Source: Neoroseomonas lacus
Lineage (GTDB): Bacteria > Pseudomonadota > Alphaproteobacteria > Acetobacterales > Acetobacteraceae
Assembly (NCBI RefSeq): GCF_014644535.1
Contig: NZ_BMKW01000014.1
Location: 20,580 to 84,579, forward strand
DNA: 64,000 nt
Direction of reading: 5' to 3'
Shown piece after piece: positions 1 to 8,121 of the stretch (the stretch's first letter is position 1; the number at the start of each line of letters is the position of its first letter). A program made the position numbers and the translations under genes. A model generated the notes under the pieces. That model worked only from the letters and a program-made list of their open reading frames with translations. It did no database searches and had not been told where the DNA came from.

Positions 1-1
1 A

Positions 2-136
2 GCGGTGTTTTCGGCGAAGTCCGTGGCGGTGGAGACGGCAAAGGCGGTCGAGGCGGATGTCGAAAAGCTGCACGCGAAGATCGGGCAGTTGCTGGTGGAA
101 CGGGTCCTTTTTTTGGCCAAGGCGTCCGGTCGATGA
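2..136 (+). CDS. IS3-family transposase OrfA, C-terminal part (partial)
   Basis: This frame is open from the window edge to the TGA at 134-136. It encodes the leucine-zipper-like tail typical of IS3 OrfA (VEKLHAKIGQLLVER followed by FLAKASGR). The N-terminal helix-turn-helix lies outside the window. The stop overlaps the orfB start as ATGA at 133-136. A T-TTT-TTG heptamer at 109-115, in the X-XXY-YYZ phase of this frame, could allow the -1 slip that makes the OrfAB fusion in this family. The -1 frame is open from there into orfB. Confidence 0.7.
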   Translation, partial: AVFSAKSVAVETAKAVEADVEKLHAKIGQLLVERVLFLAKASGR

Positions 137-988
137 GCATCGAACGGAGACGGCAGATGGTCGAGCCTGAGCATCCACGGCTGTCGATTGTGCGGCAGTG
201 CGAGTTGGCGTCGATCAGCCGCTCCGGGATGTACCACCGGCGCGTGGGGGAGACGGCGCTGAACCTGACGCGGATGCGGCTGGTGGACGCGCAGTTTCTG
301 GAGACGCCGTGGTACGGCTCGCGGCAGATGGTGCGTCATCTGCGCCGTGAAGGGTACGGTGTCTGGCGCAAGCGGGTTCGGCGGCTGATGGCCAGGATGG
401 GGCTGGCACCGATCTAGCAGCGGCCGCGCACGACGGTGCCGCATCCCCAGCATCGGGTGTGGCCCTGCCTGTTGCGGGATCTTGCGGTGGACCGGCCGAA
501 CCAGGTCTGGTGCGCTGACATCACCTACATACCGATGCGACGTGGCTTCCTGTACCTGGTGGCGGTGATGGACTGGGCGACGCGCAAGGTGCTGGCGTGG
601 CAAGTGTCGAACACCATGGATGTGGAGTTCTGCCTCGAGGTGCTGGAGGAGGCATTGGCGCGGTTCGCTCGGCCGGAGATCTTCAATACGGATCAGGGCA
701 GCCAGTTCACCTCTCCGCGGTTCACCGGCGTGCTGCAGGCGGCTTGGCGTACGCATCTCGATGGATGGCCGCGGGCGGTGGATGGACAATGTGTTCATCG
801 AGCGGCTCTGGCGCAGCCTGAAGTACGAATGCGTCTACTTGCACGCCTTCGAGACCGGCTCGGAGCTGCGGACCGGGCTCGCGGCGTGGATCGGCTACTA
901 CAGCGGTAGTTGGCCACATTCAGCGCTCAGCGGGCAGACGCCCAATGAGGCTTACGGGGCGGGCGAGACTATGAAATTGGCGGCCTGA
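133..988 (+). pseudogene. IS3-family transposase OrfB (DDE integrase), amber stop and frameshift
   Basis: OrfB of an IS3 element supplies the rve/DDE catalytic domain. The reading frame starts at the ATG at 133, meets an in-frame TAG at 415-417 (after MGLAPI; a single base change from a sense codon), and continues in the same frame through WCADITYIPM and NTDQGSQFTS, which carry the first two acidic residues. An extra T at 744/745 then moves the rest, NVFIERLWRSLKYEC with the final glutamate, into another frame that ends at 988. Both lesions are visible directly. The gene is non-functional unless the amber codon is suppressed and the frameshift bypassed. Confidence 0.85.
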
Positions 989-1279
989 GGACAACCAGGA
1001 CCGAGCTCAACCAGACCGCCAAACTGTCCAACGGTTGGGGGCCAGCTCACGCCCGGATCCAAACCGTCACCAGGCCACGGCAACTGGTATGCGCTGTACG
1101 CAGCGGCAACAGGATCTTGGCGACGACACTCTTGGGCGGTCGTAGCCTCCGTCGCCTACCGCGTCGTCGGCTGGCTCAGCCGCGCCGCGATTCCAGTGCC
1201 CATGCTATCGCCTGATGGTCCCCTCGGAAACGGCAAAAGGGCACATCTTTCTGGCGCGCGTGGTTGCCGCCCGTCGCGC

Positions 1280-1765
1280 TCACGGGCCACCGACACCACG
1301 GATGCGCGACAGTGCGCGCCGTCCTTCGGGCGTCATCCGCGGCACGGCGTCCAGCAAGATGCTTTCCAGCACCGGTCCGAAGCGCTGACGCTGCCGCCGC
1401 GCCTCCACGATCGCCTCCCGCAGGGCGACAGGATCGATGGGATCGCGGGCGATCTCCTCGCGCGTGCGCTCCACCGCCGCGACAAAGCCACGACGTGCGT
1501 TCAGCAACTCGCCCAGCCTTGCGCGGACGGCGCCGCGAAGGATGGCTGCGTCATCACTCGACAGCCCTGCGCCGAACTGCTGCAACGTGCCCTCGGGGTC
1601 CTGAATCCCCCGCCCCTCGAGCAAGCCGACCGCCGGCATGGCAATGCGCTGCACGTGCACCGCCCGCCATCGCTGCGCGCCCACAAGCGCCACAAGGAAC
1701 AGGTTCAGCGCGATCGACACGGCAAGGAACACTCGAAGCCGGCCTGGCGTGAGCCGCGGCATCAT
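1280..1765 (-). CDS. Periplasmic CpxP/CnrX-like (heavy-metal sensor type) membrane-anchored protein
   Basis: A 161-residue protein with one N-terminal transmembrane segment (about residues 10-28) and a helical, Arg/Glu-rich domain outside the membrane. It ends with a helix pair resembling the Spy/CpxP/CnrX-type 'periplasmic heavy-metal sensor' family (ARRQRQRFGPVLESILLDAV). The start at 1765 is chosen because its ATG overlaps the stop of the anti-sigma gene (ATGA), which implies translational coupling. It is the third gene of a sigma / anti-sigma / sensor operon, the same set of roles as CnrH-CnrY-CnrX. The family is assigned from general architecture; no clear metal-binding His/Cys cluster is visible, so the signal it senses is unknown. 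Confidence 0.6.
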   Translation of the reverse strand: MMPRLTPGRLRVFLAVSIALNLFLVALVGAQRWRAVHVQRIAMPAVGLLEGRGIQDPEGTLQQFGAGLSSDDAAILRGAVRARLGELLNARRGFVAAVERTREEIARDPIDPVALREAIVEARRQRQRFGPVLESILLDAVPRMTPEGRRALSRIRGVGGP

Positions 1766-2169
1766 TGGAGCAGGTCCTCGAGACGGAGATCGGCGGGCAT
1801 CTGATGCGGCGCCGTGCCGTCGCCTAGTTCCATGCCGACCAGCCAGCCGGCGACCAGGCTCGCCGCGAAGGCCGCGCCGATCGGCCGGGTGAACAGCCAG
1901 CGCCAATCCAGAAATGGCTCCGCCCGTACGCGCAGCCGCGCCATCGCACCGGCGACGATACGGGCCCGCCGCGCCGGATCCGGCACCGGCGCCCTGCCGG
2001 CGGCGAGCAACACATCAAGCCGCTTCGCCGCCATCCATTGCCCGCGTGCCGTGGGCGAGATCTCGCATAGCGCCCGCGCCGCCTCGCGCAGCGCCTCGGG
2101 CCAGCGATCCGGGTCGGCGCCATGGGTGTCGAGCAGGCGGGAGAATTCCCGGGGGTTCATCGGTGTCAT
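1762..2169 (-). CDS. Anti-sigma factor, single-pass membrane protein
   Basis: This 135-residue protein lies 3 bases downstream of an ECF sigma gene. It has a cytoplasmic N-terminal half (residues 1-90, helical, with a DPDRWPEALREAARAL stretch), one hydrophobic segment at about 97-113, and a short periplasmic tail. This is the layout of ECF anti-sigma factors that hold the sigma factor at the inner membrane. There is no zinc-binding HxxxCxxC (ZAS) motif. Its stop overlaps the start of the CnrX-like gene. The function is inferred mainly from operon position and topology. Confidence 0.7.
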   Translation of the reverse strand: MTPMNPREFSRLLDTHGADPDRWPEALREAARALCEISPTARGQWMAAKRLDVLLAAGRAPVPDPARRARIVAGAMARLRVRAEPFLDWRWLFTRPIGAAFAASLVAGWLVGMELGDGTAPHQMPADLRLEDLLQ

Positions 2170-2172
2170 TCC

Positions 2173-2754
2173 TTACATCCTCCCATCGGGGCCGGCATGG
2201 CGCTGCATCTGATCGCGTAGCGCCCGGCGCGCCCGTTCCAGCAACGACCAGAAAGCGCGCAGGTTGAGGCCGAGCGTCTCGGCTGCCTCGGTGCCTGCCA
2301 GTTCTTCCTGGTAGAAAAGGGTCAGCGCGACGCGTTGGCGTTCCGGCAGGGACGCCAACGCGGCACGCAGCGCCAGCACCTCGCGTCGCGACGACAGGGC
2401 TTCGAGCGCGCTCGGCGCCGGATCGGCCACCTCGCTCGCCGCGTCGATCGGCTCGTGGCGGCGTTGGCGCAAGCGGTCCACGCATAGACGCGCGACGATG
2501 GTGTGCACCCAGGTGCCTGGTTGGCCGCGCGCACCGTCCCAGCGCGCGGCGTGACGCCAGACGCGCAGCAGCGCTTCCTGCGCGACCTCATCCGCCTCGG
2601 CCGCCGAGCCCAGGATCGACTGGGCGAGCCGCAGCATCCGCCCGACATGGCGGTCCGCGAAATGGCGGAAGGCCGTCTCGTCGCCCGCGGCGATGCGCGC
2701 CATTAGGCAGGCGTCCTCCGGCGCGGCGGCCGCGGCGGTCAGCGCAGCGCGCAT
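2173..2754 (-). CDS. ECF-family RNA polymerase sigma factor
   Basis: A 193-residue sigma-70-family protein with only regions 2 and 4, as in ECF sigma factors. Region 2 (about residues 25-95) includes EADEVAQEALLRVWRHA. Region 4 (about 125-180) includes LPERQRVALTLFYQEE and a helix-turn-helix around AETLGLNLRAFWSLLERARR. It redirects RNA polymerase to a small regulon. The anti-sigma and periplasmic sensor genes follow directly, so an envelope signal probably releases it. The ATG at 2754 has no clear Shine-Dalgarno sequence; an ATG at 2703 (MARIAAGDE) with GGAGGA upstream is a credible alternative start. Confidence 0.92.
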   Translation of the reverse strand: MRAALTAAAAAPEDACLMARIAAGDETAFRHFADRHVGRMLRLAQSILGSAAEADEVAQEALLRVWRHAARWDGARGQPGTWVHTIVARLCVDRLRQRRHEPIDAASEVADPAPSALEALSSRREVLALRAALASLPERQRVALTLFYQEELAGTEAAETLGLNLRAFWSLLERARRALRDQMQRHAGPDGRM

Positions 2755-2918
2755 GGGGTAGGGAATCGCATCAGGCCCATGCTACGGGCCTCGCCGCACG
2801 AATCCTCGCCGTCGTCGCGGAAAAAATTCGCCCCCGGCGGCGGCGACTTCGCCGGACCACCCCGTATCAGGCTGCAGATACCGGGATGCCATGGGGCGGC
2901 CCGAGAGGATGCGGGTGC

Positions 2919-3665
2919 ATGACAGCGGCGTCTCAGGCTCTTTCCGACAAGACCGCGGCGCGGCGGCCCGAGATCGCCCTGCTGCTCGTCGCGCCGCTGC
3001 TTGCCGGTTGCGGGGGGGCGCGGCTCAGCGACGAGGCCACCGCCGCGTCCGCGGGGCCGCCCCCGGCCCGGCTGCTGGTGGTGACCGATGGTGGGCAGGC
3101 CATCGCTGAAGGGGCTGACCCGGCGCTCGCCAGCCGCACGGCCAGCAGCCTGACCGAGACGATCGTCCAGGGGTTGCGGCAGCACGGCATTCCCGCCGAG
3201 ATCGCCACCGTCGATGGCGCCGCGCCCGATGTGGCGCGCCTGTCGCTCGCCCTGCGCCGCGTCGAGGAGGGCAGCCGGTTCGAGCGCATCGCCCTCGGCT
3301 TCGGCCTCGGCCAATCGCGCATCGAGGTCACAGCCCGGTTGCACGCGGGTGCCGCGCCGCGGGACCTGCTTGCCTTCCAGGGTTCGGCGCATAGCGGCTA
3401 CCGGCCCGGCCTCGTCATGCCGCTCGGCGTCGGGCTGGGCGCGCAGAGCGCCATGGCCCTTGTTGGCGCCGCCGGCGTCGGGGTCGCGGAGATCCGCGGG
3501 CGCGGCCCCGGCCGCGACGTCCGCGACCTGGCCGACGCCGTCGTCGCGCGCACGGCCACCTACTACCGCGAAGCCGGCTGGGGACCCCACGCCGTGCCGT
3601 CGAGCCACCCCGACGGCGGCGCGGCCATCGCGGCCCCCGCCGCCGAGGCCATGCGGCGCGGATGA
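2919..3665 (+). CDS. DUF4410-like lipoprotein
   Basis: A 248-residue predicted lipoprotein: charged N-terminus, hydrophobic segment and lipobox LLAG-C with the cysteine at residue 31. The mature part is an alpha/beta domain with a glycine-rich stretch (LVMPLGVGLGAQSAMALVG) and a final helix ending in a tyrosine-rich motif (ARTATYYREAGW), resembling DUF4410 proteins. No enzyme motif is visible. The ATG at 2919 is preferred over 2886 because GAGAGGA lies 10 bases upstream. It is transcribed away from the sigma-factor operon, and its stop overlaps the next open frame. It may be a target of that sigma factor, but this is inferred from position only. Confidence 0.6.
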   Translation: MTAASQALSDKTAARRPEIALLLVAPLLAGCGGARLSDEATAASAGPPPARLLVVTDGGQAIAEGADPALASRTASSLTETIVQGLRQHGIPAEIATVDGAAPDVARLSLALRRVEEGSRFERIALGFGLGQSRIEVTARLHAGAAPRDLLAFQGSAHSGYRPGLVMPLGVGLGAQSAMALVGAAGVGVAEIRGRGPGRDVRDLADAVVARTATYYREAGWGPHAVPSSHPDGGAAIAAPAAEAMRRG

Positions 3666-3697
3666 TCCGCCCGCCCCTTTCGCAAGGAGATGCCTTG

Positions 3698-3952
3698 ATG
3701 ACCCTGACGTTGATCGACCGGCTTCAATTGCTCGTACTCGCCGCCCTGCCGCTGCTCGCGGCGACGCCGGCGGCGGCCCAAGGCGGCATGTCACCGTCTC
3801 AGCGCCAAGCCGCCCAGGCGTGCATGCCCGACATTCGCACCTACTGCTCGAATGTCGAGCGCGGCGGCGGCCGCATCGTCGCCTGCCTTCGGCAGAACGG
3901 CGAGCGGCTCTCGCCCAATTGCCGCCAGGCACTCAGCGGCCTGCAGCGTTGA
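3698..3952 (+). CDS. Small secreted cysteine-rich-repeat protein
   Basis: An 84-residue protein with a Sec signal peptide (residues 1-27, ending AAA-Q) and a short mature domain holding four cysteines at 42, 50, 63 and 75. The spacing and flanking residues (MPDIRTYC, VACLRQNGERLSPNC) match the Cys-rich (GLG1-type) repeat, a helical hairpin with two disulfides. The start at 3698 has AAGGAG eight bases upstream. It sits between the DUF4410-like lipoprotein and another small secreted protein, so these three probably form one transcript. The role is unknown; a structural or adhesion function is a guess from the fold. Confidence 0.7.
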   Translation: MTLTLIDRLQLLVLAALPLLAATPAAAQGGMSPSQRQAAQACMPDIRTYCSNVERGGGRIVACLRQNGERLSPNCRQALSGLQR

Positions 3953-3988
3953 ACTGCCCACTCCTCACCCAGCACGGAGACCCCACCA

Positions 3989-4297
3989 ATGCGCAAGTTC
4001 CTCGTCACCGCCGCGGCGCTCGGCAGCGCCGCCTTCGCCCCGGCCGCCTTCGCCTGGGAGGCGCAGAGCACCGTCACCGGCCCCCAGGGGCAGACCATGA
4101 CGCGCTCCGGCTCGGCCAGCTGCGCTGACGGCAGTTGCTCCCGGTCAGGCTCGGTCACCGGGCCGCAAGGCCAGACCGCCACGCGCAACCGCACCGTCTC
4201 GCGGGCTGCGCCGGGTCAATGGTCGTCGCAGGGCACCGCCACGGGGCCCCGCGGCGGCACGGTGACGCGTTCGCGCAGCGTGCAGCGCGGTTGGTGA
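3989..4297 (+). CDS. Small secreted protein with TGPxGxTxTRS repeats
   Basis: A 102-residue protein with a signal peptide (residues 1-22, AFA-W). The mature region contains three copies of an 11-residue motif, T-G-P-x-G-x-T-x-T-R-S/N, starting near residues 30, 57 and 85, separated by serine-rich linkers. Two cysteines (45, 50) fall between the first and second copies. The repeat suggests a short beta or solenoid-like extracellular structure. I do not recognise a named family. It follows the cysteine-rich gene by 36 bases and is closed by a perfect 14-bp hairpin. Confidence 0.65.
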   Translation: MRKFLVTAAALGSAAFAPAAFAWEAQSTVTGPQGQTMTRSGSASCADGSCSRSGSVTGPQGQTATRNRTVSRAAPGQWSSQGTATGPRGGTVTRSRSVQRGW

Positions 4298-4301
4298 CGC
4301 A

Positions 4302-4333
4302 CCGTCCGGGCGGGGACAGCCCCGCCCGGACGG
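4302..4333 (+). terminator. Perfect 14-bp GC hairpin
   Basis: The arms CCGTCCGGGCGGGG (4302-4315) and its exact reverse complement (4320-4333) enclose an ACAG loop. The hairpin starts 4 bases after the stop of the TGP-repeat protein and ends 23 bases before the adaptor gene. No U-tract follows. It probably terminates or attenuates transcription between the small secreted proteins and the exporter operon. Confidence 0.65.
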
Positions 4334-4356
4334 CTTGACGGAAGGAGACACGCCGC

Positions 4357-5574
4357 ATGGATGACGGTCCCGCCATCCGTCAGGGCCCATTGTCCGGACT
4401 TTCGCAGGCCGACCCGCCGCCCCCGCCGCCCCGCCGCCGGAGTGGGCGGCGTTGGCTCCTGCTCGCTGCCGCCTGCGCCGTCGCTGTGCTTGGATGGCGG
4501 TACGCCGTGCCGGCACGGGCCGAGGCGATCGAGATCCGCGCCGCGCCCTTCACGCGCACCGTCACCGGCCCGGCCCTGCTCGACGCGCTGGTGAAGGTGG
4601 ATGTCGGGGCGCGCATCCAGGGCCGCATCGCCGAACTGCCCGTAGAGGAGGGCGACCGCGTCGCCGCCGGCGCGCTGCTGGTGAGGCTCGATACCGGCGA
4701 TGCGGGGCACCTTCTCGCCCAGGCGGGGGCGCAGACCGCGGCCGCGCGCCGCGCCGTGACCGAGGCGGAGGCCGATCGCGACGCCGCCGAGGCCGCGCTG
4801 CTGCGCGCCGAGGCGGATTTCCGCCGCAAGAATGAACTGCTGCCCCGCGGCTTCGCGACCCGCGCGGAGTTCGACGCGGCGCGGTCGACGCTCGACCAGG
4901 CCGCGGCCAATGCCGAACGCAGCGGCAGCGCGGTGATGCGCGCCCGCGACCAGCTCAGCGCCGCCGAGGCCGGAGCGCGCGGCACCGGCGTGCGGCTGGG
5001 CGACACCGCCATCGCCGCGCCGGTGGCCGGCATCATCACCGACCGGCTGCACAGCGTCGGCGACGTCGTCGCCGCCGGATCGCCCATCCTGCGGCTTGTC
5101 GACCCGGCGAGCCTGGTGCTTGCGGCACGGTTCGACGAATCCGTCATGGCGCAGGTCGCCCCCGGACAGAGGGCGGAGCTGCGCTACGTCTCCTATCCGG
5201 GGCGCGTCTTCCGTGGGGCTGTGCTGCGTCTCGGCCGCAGCGTGGACACCACGACGCGCGAATTCACCGTGGAGGTGACGCCGGACGAACCGCCGCCGCA
5301 TTGGGCGATCGGCCAGCGCGCCATGGTCACGCTGGCAACGGGCACGGCGCCCGCCGTCATCACGGTACCGCAGGACGTGCTGGCACCGCGCGGCGGCCGG
5401 GCCGGCCTGTGGGTGGCGGAGGGCGGGCACCGCGCGCGCTGGCGGCCCGTGCAACTGGGAGCCGCGGCCGATGGCCGGATCGAGGTCCCCGAGGGGCTGC
5501 GGGCAGGCGAGGTGGTGCTGCGCCGGCCGCACGATCTCTATGCCTTCATGCCCGTCAGGCCGGTGATGCCGTGA
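4357..5574 (+). CDS. HlyD/DevB-type periplasmic adaptor (membrane fusion protein)
   Basis: A 405-residue periplasmic adaptor of a tripartite exporter. A proline-rich cytoplasmic start is followed by one membrane anchor (about 31-49), a lipoyl-like half (VDVGARIQGRIAELPVEEGD, 81-100), an alpha-helical hairpin rich in Ala/Glu/Arg (about 115-215), the second lipoyl half (TAIAAPVAGIITDRLHSVGD) and a C-terminal beta-barrel. It would bridge the inner-membrane ABC permease to an outer-membrane channel. The next two genes overlap in sequence as permease and ATPase, so this is the first gene of a DevBCA-like operon. No TolC-like gene is visible in the window. The substrate is unknown. Confidence 0.85.
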   Translation: MDDGPAIRQGPLSGLSQADPPPPPPRRRSGRRWLLLAAACAVAVLGWRYAVPARAEAIEIRAAPFTRTVTGPALLDALVKVDVGARIQGRIAELPVEEGDRVAAGALLVRLDTGDAGHLLAQAGAQTAAARRAVTEAEADRDAAEAALLRAEADFRRKNELLPRGFATRAEFDAARSTLDQAAANAERSGSAVMRARDQLSAAEAGARGTGVRLGDTAIAAPVAGIITDRLHSVGDVVAAGSPILRLVDPASLVLAARFDESVMAQVAPGQRAELRYVSYPGRVFRGAVLRLGRSVDTTTREFTVEVTPDEPPPHWAIGQRAMVTLATGTAPAVITVPQDVLAPRGGRAGLWVAEGGHRARWRPVQLGAAADGRIEVPEGLRAGEVVLRRPHDLYAFMPVRPVMP

Positions 5575-6710
5575 ACTACCTCGCCTGGCGGGACATCACC
5601 GCGAACATGATGCGCTTCGTCCTGGCCGCCGCCGGCGTCGGCTTCCTGCTGACCGGCAGCATGGGGATGCTGGGGCTTTATCGCGGCGTGCTGCACGACG
5701 CGCTGTCGACGATCGAGGAGATCGGCGCCGATCTCTGGGTCGTGCAGGGTGGGCGCGCCGGACCCTTCGCGGAGGGATCCGTGGTGTCGGCCACCCTCGA
5801 CCGCCGCGTCGAAGGCGTCGCCGGCACGACCGGCGTGCGCCGGTTCGTGCAGAACAACCTGCAATTCGACATCGACGGCCAGCGCCGGCGCATCGCCGTG
5901 ACGGGCCTCGACTTCCCCAAGGACCAGGGCGCTTGGCTCAGCCTGGTCGAAGGCCGGCTGTTGCAGGCCGCGCGGGGCGAGGCCATCGCCGATGCGAGCC
6001 TCGGCCTCGCGCTGGGGCGCGAGGTGCGGCTCGGACGCGACCTCTATCGCGTGGTGGGCATCACCAGCGGCCAGGTGGACATGTCGGGCGACGGCCAGCT
6101 TTTCGTGACAATCCCCGACGCGATGGACATCGCCGACAGCCGGACGTCGGAGACCGTGCTGCTCGACCGCGCGCAAGGCCTCGGCGTCAGCGCGGACCGC
6201 CCGAGCCGCATCGCCGCCGTCATCGTCACCACCCTGCCCGGCATGAGCGGGGACGTTGCGCGAAGCATCGCCGCCTGGGGCGACGTCGCGGTCCTCAGCC
6301 GCGATGACCAGCGATCGGTCCTGGTCGATGGCAGGCTGTGGCGGTTGCGCCTGCAGATCCTGTTCTTCACCGTCCTGCTGCTGACGGTGACCGGCGTGGT
6401 CATCGCCATGACCATTTACAACAGTACCGTCGAGAAGTTGCACGAGATCGCCATGCTCAAGCTGATCGGCGCGCGCGACGGCTTCATCCTGTCCATGATC
6501 CTTGAGCAGGCGGTGCTGATCGGGCTGCTCGCCTATGGCCTGGCGCTGGCGCTTTCGATGCTGCTGTTCCCGCATTTCCCACGCCGCGTCGTGCTGCTGC
6601 CGGAGGATCTCGCGCTGATCTTCGGTGGCTTGCTGCTCGCCTGTGGGCTCGGCAGCTGGATCGGCATCGCCCGCGCGATGCGGGTGCGCGCGAAGGAAGT
6701 GCTGGCATGA
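5571..6710 (+). CDS. FtsX-like ABC transporter permease (DevC/MacB type)
   Basis: A 379-residue permease with the FtsX/MacB topology: one N-terminal transmembrane helix (about residues 12-33), a large periplasmic domain, then three helices in the C-terminal third (LQILFFTVLLLTVTGVVI onward). The coupling sequence EKLHEIAMLKLIGARDG is the cytoplasmic loop that contacts the ATPase in this family. The GTG start at 5571 overlaps the stop of the adaptor gene (GTGA), as expected for a coupled operon. It works with the adjacent adaptor and ATPase as a mechanotransmission-type exporter, by analogy with MacB and DevC. The substrate is not inferable. Confidence 0.85.
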   Translation: MNYLAWRDITANMMRFVLAAAGVGFLLTGSMGMLGLYRGVLHDALSTIEEIGADLWVVQGGRAGPFAEGSVVSATLDRRVEGVAGTTGVRRFVQNNLQFDIDGQRRRIAVTGLDFPKDQGAWLSLVEGRLLQAARGEAIADASLGLALGREVRLGRDLYRVVGITSGQVDMSGDGQLFVTIPDAMDIADSRTSETVLLDRAQGLGVSADRPSRIAAVIVTTLPGMSGDVARSIAAWGDVAVLSRDDQRSVLVDGRLWRLRLQILFFTVLLLTVTGVVIAMTIYNSTVEKLHEIAMLKLIGARDGFILSMILEQAVLIGLLAYGLALALSMLLFPHFPRRVVLLPEDLALIFGGLLLACGLGSWIGIARAMRVRAKEVLA

Positions 6711-7423
6711 CACCGCGGCGCGGCAGGCCCGTGCTGTCGCTGCGCGATGTCGGGGTACGCTATCGCGGCGGCGACGGAGCAATGGTCGATGCACTGGCGG
6801 ATGTGACGCTCGACCTGGTGGCGGGGGAGATGATCGGCATCTTCGGGCCCTCCGGCTGCGGCAAGACCACGCTGTTGATGGCGGCGGGGCTGCTGGAGAC
6901 GATCACCAGCGGCAGCGTGCGCTTCGCCGGCACGGCCGCCGCGACGATTGTCGACGACGCCGCGCTGCGCGACTTTCGCCGGCGCCATATCGGCTTCGTC
7001 TTCCAGAAGCCAAACCTGGTGCCCTTCCTGACCGCCGTGGAGAATGTCGCCCTTGCCATGGTGATCGACGGCGTACCGCGCGCGGCCGCGGAACGGCGGG
7101 CGATGGGGCTGCTCGCCGTGCTCGACATGGCGCATCGCGCCGGCAACCATCCGGCGCGCCTGTCCGGGGGCGAGCAGCAGCGCGTCGCCGTGGCGCGCGC
7201 GCTCGCGAACGATCCGATTCTGCTGCTGGCGGATGAACCCACCGCGGCGCTCGACAGCCGGCGTGGGCGACAGGTGATGGAACTTCTCCTGGCGATCGCG
7301 CGGCAGCGCCTGGCCGCGATTGCAGTGGTGACGCATGATCCACGATCGATGGATCTCTTCGATCGGGTTGTCGAGATGGAGGATGGGCGGGTGGTGGCGG
7401 GAAATGCCTCGTCGGCCCGATAG
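6707..7423 (+). CDS. ABC transporter ATP-binding protein (DevA/LolD type)
   Basis: A 238-residue ATPase with all expected motifs: Walker A GPSGCGKTT (about 47-55), Q-loop VFQKPNLVP, signature LSGGEQQR (about 152), Walker B LLLADEP, and the H-loop in VVTHD. Length and sequence style fit the LolD/MacB/DevA group, which partner with FtsX-like permeases. Its ATG overlaps the permease stop (ATGA). It is the last gene of the exporter operon. All catalytic residues appear intact. Confidence 0.9.
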   Translation: MTPRRGRPVLSLRDVGVRYRGGDGAMVDALADVTLDLVAGEMIGIFGPSGCGKTTLLMAAGLLETITSGSVRFAGTAAATIVDDAALRDFRRRHIGFVFQKPNLVPFLTAVENVALAMVIDGVPRAAAERRAMGLLAVLDMAHRAGNHPARLSGGEQQRVAVARALANDPILLLADEPTAALDSRRGRQVMELLLAIARQRLAAIAVVTHDPRSMDLFDRVVEMEDGRVVAGNASSAR

Positions 7424-7735
7424 CCCGCGCAGCCGAGAAGGCCGGAGCGTGCGGTGTCCAGCGCATCGCTTAGTAAATCGCTAGGCCCTGCGCCACGGTG
7501 ATGAGCCGGCGGAGCACAGCGAATACGACTTGCAAAGTTGGCGGAGGGAGCGCGCTCGGATTCGAACGGTCTCTACTCCGCAGCACCCCGCTCATCTCCA
7601 CCCAGCAGTAGTGGGAAACGGAGTCCAACCTTCTCAGGGGAGTGCGCAGCGCGATTGCCGCTGCGCCTCACCGGGATGCCCCAGGCGGCATTATGCTGGA
7701 CGCGTCGCCTTGCGCGGCGCCGGCTTGGACAAGGT
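7424..7735. other. Intergenic accessory DNA, no gene seen
   Basis: I see no convincing coding region in this 312-base stretch. At 7539-7570 the minus strand reads like the 3' end of a serine tRNA (acceptor end CTCCCTCCGCCA and a TTCGAAT loop). The bases around the loop do not form a T-stem and no anticodon arm can be found, so it is at most a decayed or chance tRNA-like fragment. Confidence 0.4.
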
Positions 7736-8014
7736 CTAGATGGCCGCCGCCAAGCGCTGCTCAAACCTCGCGGCGAACATCTCGCCCGAGATGTGCACAG
7801 CCGGGCCTATACCAGGCGAGCCAAATGACAACTTGCCCGGGTTCGCCTTGCCATAGTCGATCAACTCGCGCACCGAATGCACCGGCAAGCTCGGATGCAC
7901 GGCGAGAATGTTTGCCACGTCGGCCAGATGCAGGATGGGTGTAACATCATTTACGGGGTGGAAGGGCTGGCGTGACAGCAGCGGGGCGGAGACCAGCGTG
8001 TCCGGCGTCATCAC
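7736..8014 (-). pseudogene. Bug-type tripartite tricarboxylate receptor, internal fragment
   Basis: The 92-residue frame encodes only the central part of a Bug-family periplasmic binding protein. PFHPVNDVTPILHLADVANILAV is followed by VRELIDYGKANPGKLSFGSPG and AVHISGEMFAA, all standard positions in full-length (about 320-residue) homologues elsewhere in this window. The signal peptide and first 90 or so residues are missing upstream, and the second half after the GEMFA helix is missing downstream. I read this as a deletion remnant, not a working gene. Confidence 0.75.
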
Positions 8015-8121
8015 CCCTGAGACAGAACGGCGGCGTTGAGGAACGGAGGAGTGGCTGGAGCGTTACAGGCCGACGGAGATCGCCTGACGCGACGCCGCCT
8101 GCCCCTGCACTCGATCGCATC

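Larger units (their letters stand above)
1..1049 (+). mobile_element. IS3-family insertion sequence, 3' part, degenerate
   Basis: The left window edge cuts this element. It contains the end of orfA, an overlapping orfB and, after the orfB stop, a 25-base stretch at 1025-1049 that looks like a terminal inverted repeat (starts TGTCC, ends GCTCA). The DDE integrase motifs and the orfA/orfB arrangement are those of the IS3 family. The orfB frame carries a nonsense codon and a one-base insertion, so the copy cannot transpose by itself. The right end is inferred from position and sequence style; the left end lies outside the window. Confidence 0.8.

Noticed and set aside
2739..3932. Long minus-strand open frame opposite the DUF4410 and Cys-rich genes
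   Set aside because: Its translation is Arg/Gly/Ala-rich without domains. The plus strand has lipobox, signal peptide and RBS evidence, so this is an antisense shadow of high-GC coding DNA.
7536..7572. Possible serine tRNA gene on the minus strand
   Set aside because: Only the acceptor-like end (CTCCCTCCGCCA) and a TTCGAAT loop fit. The T-stem does not pair and no anticodon or D arm can be found, so it is not called as a tRNA.
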